64,000 bases of DNA from Limnephilus marmoratus (Eukaryota > Arthropoda > Insecta > Trichoptera > Limnephilidae), in the NCBI GenBank assembly GCA_917880885.1, contig OU862922.1, positions 19,530,627-19,594,626 on the forward strand, given 5' to 3'. Position numbers and translations under genes: made by a program. Shown piece by piece: positions 31,901 through 46,111 of the stretch. A model generated the notes under the pieces. It ran no database searches, was not told where the DNA came from, and saw nothing but the letters and a program-made list of their open reading frames with translations. Every line of letters starts with the position of its first letter. Positions within the stretch are counted from its first letter, which is position 1.

Positions 31901-34900
31901 TAAGAATCCTGTCCTGGACCCGTATTAATTAAAAAAATCCGCTAAAAGTAGAATTTTTGCAAAAATCATCGTTTCACGGGCGCTTCGGAACAATAATTGT
32001 GGTCGTTCATAACATAGGCCCTATGGTTCCGAACCGTGTGAAATTTTGGATTCTTACTAAGATTCATGGTCTGTACACGAATATTTTTTATTAAATCATC
32101 GTTTTAACACTTGGGTTAGGTCGTTTAAGCACTTGGGGTCGGACTTTAAAACACTTGGGGTCGGACTTTAAAACACTTGGGGTCGGTAATAACTTTAGCG
32201 TTATGGCTTCGAACCATCTAAAATTTTGGATTCTTACTAAGAATCATGTCCTGGACACGTATCAATAAAAAAATCGTATAAAAGTAAAAATTTTGCAAAA
32301 ATGCATCGTTTTACGGGCGCTTTGTAACAATAATGGTGGTCGTTCATATCTTTGGCCCTATGGATCCGAACCTTGTGAAATTTTGGATTCGTACTAAGAA
32401 TCATGTCCTGGACACGTATCAATCAAATAATCTATATAGTTTTTTTTTTCATCGTTTGAACACTTGGGTTAGGTTGTTTAAGCACTTGGGGTCGGACTTT
32501 TGAACACTTGGGGTCGGTCATAACTTTTGCCTTATGGCTCCGAACCGTCTGAATTTTTGGATTTTAACTAAGAATCATGTCCTGGAAACGTATCAATAAA
32601 AAAATCGTATAAAAGTAAAAATTTTGCAAAAATGCATCGTTTTACGGGCGCTTTGTAACAATAATGGTGGTCGTTCATATCTTTGGCCCTATGGTTCCGA
32701 ACCTTGTGAAATTTTGGATTCGTACTAAGAATCATGTCCTGGACACGTATCAATCAAATAATCTATATAGTTTTTTTTTTCATCGTTTGAACACTTGGGT
32801 TAGGTTGTTTAAGCACTTGGGGTCGGACTTTTGAACACTTGGGGTCGGTCATAACTTTTTCTTATGGCTCCGAACCGTCTGAGTTTTTGGATTTTAACTA
32901 AGAATCATGTCCTGGACACGTATCAATAAAAAAATCGGATAAAAGTAAAATTTTTGCAAAAATGCATCGTTTTACGGGCGCTTTGTAACAATAATGGTGG
33001 TCGTTCATATCTTTGGCCCTATGGTTCCGAACCTTGTGCAATTTTTGATTCGTACTAAGATTCATAGTCTGTACACGAATCAATTAAAAAATCTACAAAG
33101 TTAATATTTTTTAAAATAACCGTTTTAACACTTGGGTTCGGTCGTTTAAGCACTTGGGGTCAGGTGTTTGAACTCTTGGGGTCGGTAATAACTTTAGGGT
33201 TATGGCTTCGAACCATCTAAAATTTTGGATTCTTACTAAGAATCAGGTCCTGGACACGTATCAATAAAAAAATCGAATGAAAGTAAAATTTTTGAAAAGA
33301 TGCATCGTTTTACGGGCGCTTTGTAACAATAATGGTGGTCGTTCATAACTTTGGCCCTATGGTTCAGAACCGTGTGAAATATTGGATTCTTACTAAGAGT
33401 CATAGTCTGTACATGAATCAATTAAAAATTCTACAAAGTTAATTTTTTTTTTAAATCATCGTTTTAACACTTGGGTTCGGTCGTTTAAGCACTTTGGGTC
33501 GGACGTCTGAACTCTTGGGGTCGGTAATAACTTTAGCGTTATGACTTCGAACCATCTAAAATTATGGATTCTTACTAAGAATCATGTCCTGGACCCGTAT
33601 CAATAAAAAAATCCGCTAAACGTAGAATTTTTGCAAAAATTCGTTGTTTCACGGGCGCTTCGGAACAATAATTCGGGGTGTTCATAACATAGGCCCTATG
33701 GTTCCGAAGATTGTGAAATTTTGGATTCGTACTAAGAATCATGTCCTGGACACGTGTCAATCAAAAAATCTATATAGTTTTTTTTTAATCATCGTTTTAA
33801 CACTTGGGTTAGGTCGTTTAAGCACTTGGGGTCAGACTTTTGAACACTTGGGGTCGGTCATAACTTTTGCCTTATGGCTCCGAATCGTCTGAATTTTTGG
33901 ATTTTAACTAGGAATCATGTCCTGGACACGTGTCAATAAAAAATCAGAAAAAAGTAAAAATTTTGCAAAAATTCATCGTTTTACGGGCGATTTGTAACAA
34001 TAATGGTGGTCGTTCATATATTTGGCCCTATGGTTCCGTACCTTGTGAAATTTAGGATTCTTACTAAGATTCATCGTCTGTACACGAACCAATTAAAAAA
34101 TCTACAAAGTTAATTTATTTTTTAAATCACCGTTTGAACACTTGGGTTCGGTCGTTTAAGCACATGGGGTCGGACGTTTGAACTCTTTGGGTCGGTAATA
34201 ACTTTAGCGTTATGACTCCGAACCGTCAAAAATTATGGATTCTTACTAAGAATCATGTCCTGGACCCGTATCAATGAAAAATCAGATAAAAGTAAAAATT
34301 TTGCAAAAATTCATCGTTTTACGGGCACTTTGTAACAATAATGGTGGTCATTCATATCTGTTGCCCTATGGTTCCGAACCTTGTGAAATTTTGGATTCTT
34401 ATTAAGATTCATAGTCTGTACACGAATCCATTAAAAAATCTACAAAGTTATTTTTTTTTTAAAATCATCGTTTTAATATTTGGGTTCGGTCGTTTAAGCA
34501 CTTGGGGTCGGACGTCTGAACTCTTGGGGTCGGTAATAACTTTAGCGTTATGGCTTCGAACCATCTAAAATTTTGGATTGTTTCTAAGAATCAGGTCCTG
34601 GACACGTATCAATAAAAAAATCTGCTAAAAGTAGAATTTTTGCAAAAACTAATTGTTTCACGGGCGCTTCGGAACAATAATTCTGGTCGTTCATAACTTA
34701 GGCCCTATGGTTCCGACCCTTGTGAAATTTTGGATTCGTACTAAGAATCATGTCCTGGACACGTATCAATCAAATAATCTATATAGTTTTTTTTTTCATC
34801 GTTTGAACACTTGGGTTAGGTTGTTTAAGCACTTGGGGTCGGACTTTTGAACACTTGGGGTCGGTCATATCTTTTGCCTTTTGGCTCCGAACCGTCTGAA

Positions 34901-37900
34901 TTTTTGGATTTTAACTAAGAATCATGTCCTGTACACGTATCAATAAAAAAATCGGATAAAAGTAAAAAATTTGCAAAAGTGCATCGTTTTACGGGCGCTT
35001 TGTAACAATAATGGTGGTCGTTCATATCTTTGGCCCTATGGTTCCGAACCTTGTGCAATTTTTGATTCGTACTAAGATTCATAGTCTGTACACGAATCAA
35101 TTAAAAAATCTACAAAGTAAATATTTTTTTAAATAACGGTTTTAACACTTGGGTTCAGTCGTTTAAGCACTTAGGGTCGGACGTCTGAACTCTTGGGGTC
35201 GGTAATAACTTTAGCGTTATGGCTTCGAACCATCTAAAATTTTGGATTCTTACTAAGAATCAGGTCCTGGACACGTATCAATAAAAAATCCGCTAAAAGT
35301 AGAATTTTTGCAAAAATTCATTGTTTCACGGGCGCTTCGGAACAATAATTCTGGTCGTTCATAACTTAGGCCCTATGGTTCCGAACTTTGTAAAATTTTG
35401 GATTCGTACCAAGAATCATGTCCTGGACACGTGTCAATCAAAAAATCTATACAGTTTTTTTTAATCATCGTTTTAACACTTGGGTTAGGTCGTTTAAGCA
35501 CTTGGGGTCAGACGACTGAACTCTTGGGGTCGGTAATAACTTTAGCGTTATGGCTTCGAACCATCTAAAATTTTGGATTCTTACTAAGAATCAGGTCCTG
35601 GACACGTATCAATAAAAAAATCGAATGAAAGTAAAATTTTTGAAAAAATGCATCGTTTTACGGGCGCTTTGTAACAATAATGGTGGTCGTTCATAACTTT
35701 GGCCCTATGGTTCCGAACCTTGTGCAATTTTTGATTCGTACTAAGATTCATAGTCTGTACACGAATCAATTAAAAAATCTACAAAGTAAATATTTTTTTA
35801 AATAACGGTTTTAACACTTGGGTTCAGTCGTTTAAGCACTTAGGGTCGGACTTCTGAACTCTTTGGGTCGGTTATAACTTTAGCGTTATGATTCCGAACC
35901 GTCAAAAATTATGGATTCTTAATAAGAATCATGTCCTGGACCCGTATCAATAAAAAAATCCGCTAAAAGTAGAATTTTTGCAAAAATTCATTGTTTCACG
36001 GGCGCTTCGGAACAATAATTCTGGTCGTTCATAACTTAGGCCCTATGGTTCCGAACTTTGTAAAATTTTGGATTCGTACCAAGAATCATGTCCTGGACAC
36101 GTGTCAATCAAAAAATCTATATAGTTTTTTTTAATCATCGTTTTAACACTTGGGTTAGGTCGTTTAAGCACTTGGGGTCAGACGACTGAACTCTTGGGGT
36201 CGGTAATAACTTTAGCGTTATGGCTTCGAACCATCTAAAATTTTGGATTCTTACTAAGAATCAGGTCCTGGACACGTATCAATAAAAAAATCGAATGAAA
36301 GTAAAATTTTTGAAAAAATGCATCGTTTTACGGGCGCTTTGTAACAATAATGGTGGTCGTTCATAACTTTGGCCCTATGGTTCCGAACCTTGTGCAATTT
36401 TTGATTCGTACTAAGATTCATAGTCTGTACACGAATCAATTAAAAAATCTACAAAGTAAATATTTTTTTAAATAACGGTTTTAACACTTGGGTTCAGTCG
36501 TTTAAGCACTTAGGGTCGGACGTCTGAACTCTTGGGGTCGGTAATAACTTTAGCGTTATGGCTTCGAACCATCTAAAATTTTGGATTCTTACTAAGAATC
36601 AGGTCCTGGACACGTATCAATAAAAAATCCGCTAAAAGTAGAATTTTTGCAAAAACTAATTGTTTCACGGGCGCTACGGAACAATAATTCTGGTCGTTCA
36701 TAACTTAGGCCCTATGGTTCCGAACCTTGTGAAATTTTGGATTCGTACTAAGAATCATATCCTGGACACGTATCAATCAAATAATCTATATAGTTTTTTT
36801 TTTCATCGTTTTAACACATGGGTTAGGTTGTTTCAGCACTTTGGGTCGGACTTTTGAACACTTGGGGTCGGTCATATCTTTTGCCTTTTGGCTCCGAACC
36901 GTCTGAATTTTTGGATTTTAACTAAGAATCATGTCCTGTACACGTATCAATAAAAAAATCGGATAAAAGTAAAAAATTTGCAAAAATGCATCGTTTTACG
37001 GGCGCTTTGTAACAATAATGGTGGTCGTTCATAACGTTGGCCCTATGGTTCCGAACCGTGTGAAATATTGGATTCTTACTAAGATTCATAGTCTGTACAC
37101 GAATCAATTAAAAATCTACAAAGTTAATTTTTTTTAAATCATCGTTTTAACACTTGGGTTCGGTCGTTTAAGCACTTGGGGTCGGACGTCTGAACTCTTG
37201 GGGTCGGTAATAACTTTAGCGTTATGGCTTCGAACCATCTTAAATTTTGGATTCTTACTGAGAATCATGTCCTGGACACGTATCAATAAAAAAATCCGCT
37301 AAAAGTAGAATTTTTACAAAAATTCATTGTTTCACGGGCGCTTCGGAACAATAATTCTGGTCGTTCATAACTTAGGCCCTATGGTTCCGAACCTTGTGAA
37401 ATTTTGGATTCGTAATCAGAATTATGTCCTGGACACGTGTCAATCAAAAAAATCTATATAGTTTTTTTTTAATCATCGTTTTAACACTTGGGTTAGGTCG
37501 TTTGAGCACTTGGGGTCGGACTTTTGAACACTTGGGGTCGGTCATAACTTTTGCCTTATGGCTCCGAACCGTCTGAAATTTTGGATTTTAACTAAGAATC
37601 ATGTCCTGGACACGTGTCAATAAAAAAATCGGATAAAGGTAAAAATTTTGCAAATATTCATCGTTTTACGGGCGCTTTGTAACAATAATAGTGGTCGCTC
37701 ATATCTTTGGTCCTATGGTTTCGAACCTTGTGCAATTTTTTATTCTTACTAAGATTCATAGTCTGTACATGAATCAATTAAAAAATATACGAAGAATTTT
37801 TTATTTATTTTTTAATCATTGATTTAACACTTGGGTAAGGTCGTTTGAGCACTTGGGGTCGGACTTTTGAACACTTGGGGTCGGTCATAACTTTTGCCTT

Positions 37901-40900
37901 ATGGCTCCGACCGTCTGAAATTTTGGATTTTAACTAAGAATCATGTCCTGGACACGTGTCAATAAAAAAATCGGATAAAGGTAAAAATTTTGCAAATATT
38001 CATCGTTTTACGGGCGCTTTGTAACAATAATAGTGGTCTTTCATATCTTTGGTCCTATGGTTTCGAACCTTGTGCAATTTTTTATTCTTACTAAGATTCA
38101 TAGTCTGTACACGAATCAATTAAAAAAGCTACGAAGAATTTTTTATGTTTTTTTTAATCATTGATTTAACACTTGGGTTAGGTCGTTTAAGCACTTGGGG
38201 TCGGACTTTTGAACACTTGGGGTCGGTCATAACTTTTGCCTTATGGCTCCGAACCGTCTGAAATTTTGGATTTTAACTAAAAATCATGTCCTGGACACGT
38301 TTCAATAAAAAAATCGGATAAAAGTAAAAAAATTTCAAAAATTCATCGTTTCACTGGCGCTTTGTAACAATAATGGTGGTCGTTCATATCTTTGGCCCTA
38401 TGGTTTCGAACCTTGTGCAATTTTTGATTCTTACTAAGATTCATAGTCTGTACACGAATCAATTAAAAAATCTACGAAGAATTTTTAATTTTTTTTTTAA
38501 TCATTGATTTAACACTTGGGTTAGGTCGTTTTAGCACTTGGGGTCGGACTTTTGAACACTTGGGGTCGGTCATAACTTTTGCCTTATGGCTCCGAACCGT
38601 CTGAAATTTTGGATTTTAACTAAAAATCATGTCCTGGACAAGTGTCAATAAAAAAATCGCATAAAAGTAAAAATTTTGCAAAAATTCATCGTTTTACGGG
38701 CGCTTTGTAACAATAATGGTGGTCGTTCATATCTTTGGCCCTATGGTTCCGAACCGTGTGAAATTTTGGATTCTTACTAAGATTCATAGTCTGTACACGA
38801 ATCAATTAAAAAATCTACAAAGTTAATTTTTTTTTAAATAACCGTTTTAACACTTGGGTTCAGTCGTTTAAGCACTTGGGGTCGGGCGTTTGAACTCTTT
38901 GGGTCGGAAATAACATTAGCGTTATGACTCCGAACCGTCAAAAATTATGGATTCTTACTAAGAATCATGTCCTGGACACGTGTCAATCAAAAAATCTATA
39001 TAGTTTTTTTTTTAATCATCGTTTTAACACTTGGGTTAGGTCGTTTGAGCACTTGGGGTCGGACTTTTGAACACTTGGGGTCGGTCATAACTTTTGCCTT
39101 ATGGCTCCGAACCGTCTGAAATTTTGGATTTTAACTAAGAATCATGTCCTGGACACGTGTCAATAAAAAAATCGGATAAAAGTAAAATTTTTGCAAAAAT
39201 TCATCGTTTTACGGGCGCTTTGTAACAATAATGGTGGTCGTTCATATCTTTGGTCCTATGGTTTCGAACCTTGTGCAATTTTTGATTCTTACTAAGATTC
39301 ATTGTTTGCACACGAATCAATTAAAAAATCTACGAAGAATTTTTTATTTTTTTTTAATCATTGATTTAACACTTGGTTAGGTCGTTTAAGCACTTGGGGT
39401 CGGACATTTGAACACTTGGGGTCGGTCATAACTTTTGCCTTATGGCTCCGAACCGTCTGAAATTTTGGATTTCAACTAAGAATCATGTCCTGGACACGTG
39501 TCAATAAAAAAATCGGATAAAGGTAAAAATTTTGCAAATATTCATCGTTTTACGGGCGCTTTGTAACAATAATAGTGGTCGTTCATATCTTTGGTCCTAT
39601 GGTTTCGAACCTTGTGCAATTTTTTATTCTTACTAAGATTCATAGTCTGTACACAAATCAATTAAAAAATCTACGAAGAATTTTTAATTTTTTTTTTAAT
39701 CATTGATTTAACACTTGGGTTAGGTCGTTTGAGCACTTGGGGTCGGACTTTTGAACACTTGGGGTCGGTCATTACTTTTGCCTTATGGCTCCGAACCGTC
39801 TGAAATTTTGGATTTTAACTAAAAATCATGTCCTGGACACGTGTCAATAAAAAAATCGGATCAAAGTAAAAATTTTGCAAAAATTCATCGTTTTACGGGC
39901 GCTTTGTAACAATAATGGTGGTCGTTCATATCTTTGGCCCTATGGTTTCGAACCTTGTGCAATTTTTGATTCTTACTAAGATTCATAGTCTATACACGAA
40001 TTAATTAAAAATTCTACAAAGTTAATTTTTTTTAAATAACCGTTTTAACACTTGGGTTCGGTCGTTTAAGCACTTGGGGTCGGGCGTTTGAACTCTTTGG
40101 GTCGGTTATAACTTTAGCGTTATGATTCCGAACCGTCAAAAATTATGGATTCTTAATAAGAATCATGTCCTGGACCCGTATTAATAAAAAAATCCGCTAA
40201 AAGTAGAATTTTTGCAAAAATTCATTGTTTCACGGGCGCTACGGAACAATAATTCTGGTCGTTCATAACTTAGGCCCTATGGTTCCGAACCTTGTGAAAT
40301 TTTGGATTCGTACTCAGAATCATGTCCTGGACACGTGTCAATCAAAAAATCTATATAGTTTTTTTTTAATCATCGTTTTAACACTTGGGTTAGGTCGTTT
40401 GAGCACTTGGGGTCGGACTTTTGAACACTTGGGGTCGGTCATAACTTTTGCCTGATGGCTCCGAACCGTCTGAAATTTTGGATTTTAACTAAGAATCATG
40501 TCCTGGACACGTGTCAATAAAAAAATCGGATAAAGGTAAAAAATTTGCAAATATTCATCGTTTTACGGGCGCTTTGTAACAATAATAGTGGTCGTTCATA
40601 TCTTTGGTCCTATGGTTTCGAACCTTGTGCAATTTTTTATTCTTACTAAGATTCATAGTCTGTACACGAATCAATTAAAAAATCTACGAAGAATTTTTTA
40701 TTTTTTTTTAATCATTGATTTAACACTTGGGTTAGGTCGTTTTAGCACTTGGGGTCGGACTTTTGAACACTTGGGGTCGGTCATAACTTTTGCCTTATGG
40801 CTCCGAACCGTCTGAAATTTTGGATTTTAACTAAAAATCATGTCCTGGACAAGTGTCAATAAAAAAATCGCATAAAAGTAAAAATTTTGCAAATATTCTT

Positions 40901-41139
40901 CGTTTTACGGGCGCTTTGTAACAATAATAGTGGTCGTTCATATCTTTGCCCCTTTGGTTCCGTACCTTGTGAAATTTTGGATTCTTACTAAGATTCATAG
41001 TCTGTACACGAATCAATTAAAAAATCTACAAAGTTAATTTTTTTTTTTAAATCATCGTTTTAATGCTTGGGTTCGGACGTTTAAGCACTTGGGGTCAGAC
41101 GTTTGAACTCTTGGGGTCGGTTATAACTTTAGCGTTATG
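28974..41139 (+). repeat. Satellite block 7, plus orientation, about 36 units
   Basis: The largest uninterrupted block. Each unit of about 335 bp has an A half (CGTTCATAACTTTGGCCC ... GGTCTGTACACGAATC ... three CACTTGGG repeats) and a B half (GGTCATAACTTTTGCC ... GTCCTGGACACGTATC ... TTTTACGGGCGCTTTGTAAC). The halves align with each other along their length, so the unit is an old dimer. Matching positions recur at 32237, 32568, 32898, 33236 and 33575. Longer periods (about 670 bp and about 1 kb) overlie this. No gene is supported. Confidence 0.93.
35285..36530 (+). repeat. 670-bp higher-order satellite duplication
   Basis: Sequence from about 35285 to 35860 repeats at 35955-36530 with a 670-bp shift and very few differences. 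Shared rare variants include GGGGTCAGACGACTGAAC and TTTTTGAAAAAATGCATCG. The shift equals two 335-bp units, so this is a recent dimer-scale unequal exchange. Confidence 0.82.
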
Positions 41140-41199
41140 AGCATCAACACATGTGCATTCTACACGTGGCTGGACCCGACCCAACTCAGCTAGACCTAA

Positions 41200-44100
41200 G
41201 TGTTCAGTTCTAGTGCGGTGATATACGATGTTTTTTTCTGTGACGCGATGCATAGTGTAAATATTACTATTGTCTACAATCGGACAACACTGTTAAGTTT
41301 TAAAAATGAATCTGTTTTGTTGGACCCGTTAGTTGTCGAAAAAATAAATTTGTATAACCTTGTGCGTGACCCGAACATTAAAACTAGGTATCGTGGTTGC
41401 CGGGGTGGTCAACACAAGAAAAAATATCTACGCAGACAGGAAAAAGACTTTAAAAATAATCCTGATTGTAATAAAAGTCTCTCTCTGGCAGAACAGAGTA
41501 TTCAAGCGGTCATACCAACCGACGAACGGAGCAGCCTAGTTTCTGAAGACCTTCGTGTTCCTGAAAAATGCCATAACGTGAATGTTATACAATTAGAACG
41601 ACATGCCAATTTCAGAAGTAGACTACTCGCAGTAGGTTCCTGGAATGCAAGATCCCTAAACAACAAGATAGAGGAGGTGGATGATATTTTCAGAGAACAA
41701 AATCTCCACATACTAACCGTCACAGAAAGCTGGCATGAAAATGGCGAGTCTTATTCAATCAAGAGACTTCAAGCTCTAGGATATGCTGTTCTGGAGGAGG
41801 CTCGACCCCGAGCTACGGAACATGCTCATAACATATCGCACGTGAATCACGGGGGTGTTGTGATAATAGCCCGACAAGGACTGCGGCTTACCAAGGTGGC
41901 AAACGGTACATTCAGTACGTTTGAGTATATCGGATGCCGTGTTTCTTCTGCTGGATCGTCATTTATATTGCTAACACTGTACCGACCCGGTTCGAAACCG
42001 ATTTGTATAGACTTTTTTAGGGAGCTTTCGAGTTTTTTGGAATGGGTACTGGGACTTTCTGAAACTCTCATCATTACAGGTGACATAAATATTCATCTTG
42101 AGCGCGAGACGTCACCCAATGCTGTTAAATTCATTGACTTATTGGATAGCTTTGGACTCCGTCAATGGGTCGATGTGCTAACTCATGATGCTGGTGGAAT
42201 CTTAAATATTTTTGTATCCAGGTGTAATGGCCCATCATTGATAGCAAATGTTCTTGATATAGGTTTGTCAGACCATCGTCTTATTCGCACGGAAATTGAA
42301 TTTAACCCACCTAAAGTGCCATATAGAACAATTGTATCGAGGGAATGGCGCAAATTTGATTTCGATAGTTTCCTTGAAGAACTTAAAAAGTCTTCCTTGT
42401 GCATAGAAAGCAGCTGGGAAACTAAGACGCCGACAAAACTCATCGAGAAGTATAACAAAATTCTTTCAAGTTTGCTAAGTAAATATGCTCCAACCACCTC
42501 GAAAATGCGGAAAGTCCGAAAATCTGATGGCTGGTTCGATGAAGAGTGTCGGAGTCAGAAGAGGCTAATGCGGAAACTAGAGAGGTCATACCGAAGAAGC
42601 CCCGACGTTACTCCACGAGACGAGTAGATTAATGCTCAGACAGAGGACAGAAGAATAATAAGCACAAAGAGATCCGAATACTGGATCAATAAAATTGACT
42701 CTGAGCGGAAAAATCCACGATGTCTCTGGAACTCCGTTAAAACTATCATCGCTAATAACACCGTGCAAACCTCTACAGACATTACTCCGCAGGCCTTCTC
42801 TAAGTTTTTCTGTGAAAAAATAGAATCCATTCGCGCCTCCACATCTTCTGCCCCCCCGCCAATATTTACAGCCAATTCCAAAGGAACACTGTCATCCTTC
42901 AAACCTACAACGCTAGAAGAAGTAGGAAAGTTAATTCTAAGTTCGCCAAATAAACAATGTGTTTTAGACCCTATCCCAACGTGGCTTCTCAAGAAATGTT
43001 GCAACGTGTTGGCCCCCTACCTGGTTCACGTGTTTAATAAGTCCCTAAGCACAGGTGACTTCCCGGAAGCACTTAAGTATGCAGTAGTTACCCCAATTAT
43101 AAAAATACCACAGCTTGATGCCGACAACTTGGGTAATTATCGACCTGTGTCAAATCTGCCTTTCGTAGCAAAACTACTCGAAAAAATTGCTGCTTCCCAA
43201 ATAACCTCCCACTTAAACCTAAATAAATTAATTACCGATAATCAATCCGCCTACAGAAGATTCCACTCAACAGAAACCGGGTTACTTCGTGTCCTGTCAG
43301 ACATTACCCTTGCCATAGAGTCAGGTAAGTTAGCACTTCTTTCACTTTTAGATATGAGCGCCGCATTTGACACCATTGACCACGACTTTCTCATTAAGAG
43401 ACTAGAGGTAACATTTGGTTTGCATTCTAACGTAAAAAATTGGCTACAATCCTATCTATCGAATCGCTCACACGCAGTGAAGGTGGGAAATAAACAATCT
43501 AACTTCACAAAACTCTCTTCAGGGGTACCCTAGGGATCCGTTTTGGGTCCACTTCTCTTCATCCTCTTCACAAATGATGTCGCAAGAAATATCGAGTCAT
43601 TTGGTCTCCTTTCTCACTGTTATGCCGACGATCAGCAAGTCTACTTTTACTGCTCACCAAATGAGATCACCGGCCTTAAAATTCGCACAGTTGAGTGTCT
43701 AGAAGCAATTAGTTTCTGGATGTCCTCAAACAAACTGAAGCTCAATCCATCAAAGACCGAATTTCTGTGGGCAGCCACAAATAGACGTCAACATCTAATA
43801 GACAACTCACCAATTGCTATTTCTGGCATTGACGTAATTGCGAAAACAACTGTCAAACTTCTGGGAGTTTATCTGGATTCAGACCTTTCATTGAAAAGTC
43901 AGGTGAATAGGACCGTTAGCACAGGGTTCTTCTACTTAAGACAACTTAAATCAGTTCGTAGGAACCTTTCAACAGAAGCAACTAAGCTTCTTGTGAATTC
44001 ATATATTGTATCACGTCTTGATTACTGCAATGGTATCTATGCAAGTCTTCCTAAATGTCAAACTGATAAATTACAATCGGTGTTCAATGCCGCAGCACGA

Positions 44101-44458
44101 CTAATCACTGGGGTACCCAAGTTTTCGCACATTTCGGAACACCTCCGAAATCTTCACTGGTTGAAGTGCCCTGAAAGGGTGTGCTATCAATGAAATGGCT
44201 CCACCCTATATCTCTGAACTATGCATTCCGGAAAATATAGGTCCAAGGCAGTCATCTCTTAGATCAGCGACATCATCTGCAATTGGAAGGTTGAAAGAAC
44301 CCAAGCGAAATCCGAACACTAATTTTGGTGATCGTGCGTTTGGAGTATCCGGCCCTGAGGCTTGGAATAAACTTCCCATGGAATTGAGATGCATAACCAA
44401 CTCAGCGGAATTTAGATCCAAACTAAAAACTCACTTTTTCAAACACTCATTTCCATAA
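41200..44458 (+). pseudogene. CR1/L2-like endonuclease-reverse transcriptase, three lesions
   Basis: The N-terminal 140 residues are basic and not recognised. The endonuclease follows: 'SWNARSLNNKIEEVD', 'TVTESWH', 'LTLYRPG', 'IITGDINIHLE', 'LNIFVSR' (the usual L-D Asp is Asn) and 'LSDHRLI'. After a TAG at 42625 the same frame continues into RT: 'NYRPVSNLPFVAKLLEKIAA', 'SLLDMSAAFDTIDHD' (motif A), 'GVP-stop-GSVLGPLLF' and 'HCYADDQQVYF' (catalytic D-D). The second stop (TAG, 43531-43533) replaces the Gln of the invariant P-Q-G-S motif, consistent with CAG to TAG. Near 44193 the frame shifts and about 15 residues appear deleted before 'MAPPYISELC'. The end, 'FGVSGPEAWNKLP' and 'FRSKLKTHFFKHSF', is the usual C-terminus. 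Catalytic RT residues are intact, but the protein cannot be made in full. Confidence 0.88.
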
Positions 44459-45142
44459 ATTCGTCATTTGATTTAACTTGATTTAAATTTCGTAATTTTT
44501 ATTTTTTATTTCTGTTTATTTATACTCTAATAATTGTTTATATCCACGAATATATACTATTTTATTTGCTATTCCCTACAACTATTCATGAAAAAGTCAA
44601 AATGCTATTGATCTACCTACCAATAGACTGTCAGTGATAATCTAACACCTCAATCTGTTTAATGTTGTGCGGTGAATCATCTTAATACGGTAAAGATCGG
44701 CGATTAATTTCAATAATTTATTTAAGATATCCATACGTTTTCGTAAATCCGATAATTTTCCATCCATGTCCTTAAAAAGTAATATTATGTAAAAACTTCC
44801 TTCTTCTTCTGGTGCTGTGTATGATTCTGGCGAAAGTATGACATGTATAAGATGTGTAGGAGTATTTTTAAATGTAAATACTTATATGTTAGTTATAAAT
44901 CTCTAACTTTAAGTCATGATTGTAAACATGTATGTGATTGAGTTCAGTTTTAGGTTAGCATTTATATGTCTTAGTCATAAGCCACTAGCTATAAGTCTTA
45001 GATGTAAGTCACTAGTTATAATTGTAAATCTTAGTTATAAGCCAGTAATATTATTATTTTATGTATTTATTTGTACAGCGCCCTTGAGGTGATTTTTCGC
45101 GAAAACGGCGCTATATAAATTAGCCAAATATTATTATTATTA
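44459..45142 (+). other. 3' UTR of the CR1/L2-like element
   Basis: AT-rich with repeated TTAGTCATAAGCCA-like and AAGTCTTAG-like motifs. It ends CGCCCTTGAGG ... GGCGCTATATAAATTAGCC and then (ATT)n, the part presumably recognised by the element's own RT. Confidence 0.7.
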
Positions 45143-46111
45143 TTATGACTCCGAACCCTCAAAAATTATGGATTCTTACTAAGAATCCTGTCCTGGACCC
45201 GTATCAATAAAAAAAATCCGTTAAAAGTAGAATTTTTGCACAAATCATCGTTTCACGGGCGCTTCGGAACAATAATTGTGGTCGTTCATAACTTAGGCCC
45301 TATGGTTTCGAACCGTGTGAAATTTTGGATTCTTACTAAGATTCATGGCCTGGACACGATCAATCAAAAATCGGATAAAAGTAAAAATTTTGCAAAAATT
45401 CATCGTTTTACGGGCGCTTTGTAACAATAATGGTGGTCGTTCATAACTTAGGCCCTATGGTTCCGAACCGTGTGAAATTTTGGATTTTTACTAAGAATCA
45501 TGGCCTGGACACGAATCAATGAAAAAATCGGATAAAAGTAAAAAATTTGCAAAAATTCATCGTTTTACGTGCGCTTTGTAACAATAATGGTGGTCGTTCA
45601 TATCTTTGGCCCTATGGTGTGACCTAACCGTGTGAAATTTTTGATTCTTTCAAAGATTCATAGTCTGTACACGAATCAATCAAAAAATCTACACATTTTT
45701 TTTTTTAAATAATCGTTTTAATACTTGGGTTCGGACGTTTAAGCAGTTGGGGTCCGACGTTTGAACTCTTGGGGTCGGTAATAACTTTAGCGTTATGACT
45801 CCGAACCCTCAAAAATTATGGATTCTTACTAAAAATCTTGTCCTGGACCCGTATCAATTTAAAAAATCCGCTAAAAGTAGAATTTTTGCAAAAATTCATC
45901 GTTTCACGGGCGCTTCGGAACAATAATTGTAGTCGTTCATAACTTAGGCCCTATGGTTCCGAACCTTGTGAAATTTTGGTTTCTTGCTAAGATTCATAGT
46001 CTGTACACGAATCAATCAAAAAATCTACAAAGCCATTTTTTTTTTTAAATCATCGTTTTAACACTTGGGTTCGGTCGTTTAAGTACTTGGGGTCGAACGT
46101 TTGAACTCTTA
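45143..46111 (+). repeat. Satellite block 8, plus orientation
   Basis: About three units. The variant GGTGTGACCTAACCGTG (45615) recurs at 50923, showing that this block and the one at 50.5-51.5 kb derive from one segmental duplication. It ends at GAACTCTTAG. Confidence 0.88.

Larger units (their letters stand above)
41140..45142 (+). mobile_element. Nearly full-length CR1/L2-group non-LTR retrotransposon
   Basis: Inserted in the satellite between GCGTTATG and ACTCCGAACC. TTATG occurs on both sides (41135-41139 and 45143-45147). The 3' end has GGCGCTATATAAAT followed by an (ATT)n tail, a familiar ending of CR1/L2-like elements. The single long reading frame (41200-44458) has endonuclease and RT domains and is broken only by two TAG stops and one frameshift. 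That makes it one of the best preserved elements in the window. Confidence 0.87.

Noticed and set aside
30837..41016. Recurring 60-100-codon open frames on both strands through the satellite, with near-identical proteins such as those with 'FHGRFGTIILVVHNLGPMV' or 'KVRNHRAKVMNDHHYCYKAP'
   Set aside because: They repeat with the satellite period, occur on both strands, start and stop at variable places, and carry no domain. They are products of the repeat, not a gene family.
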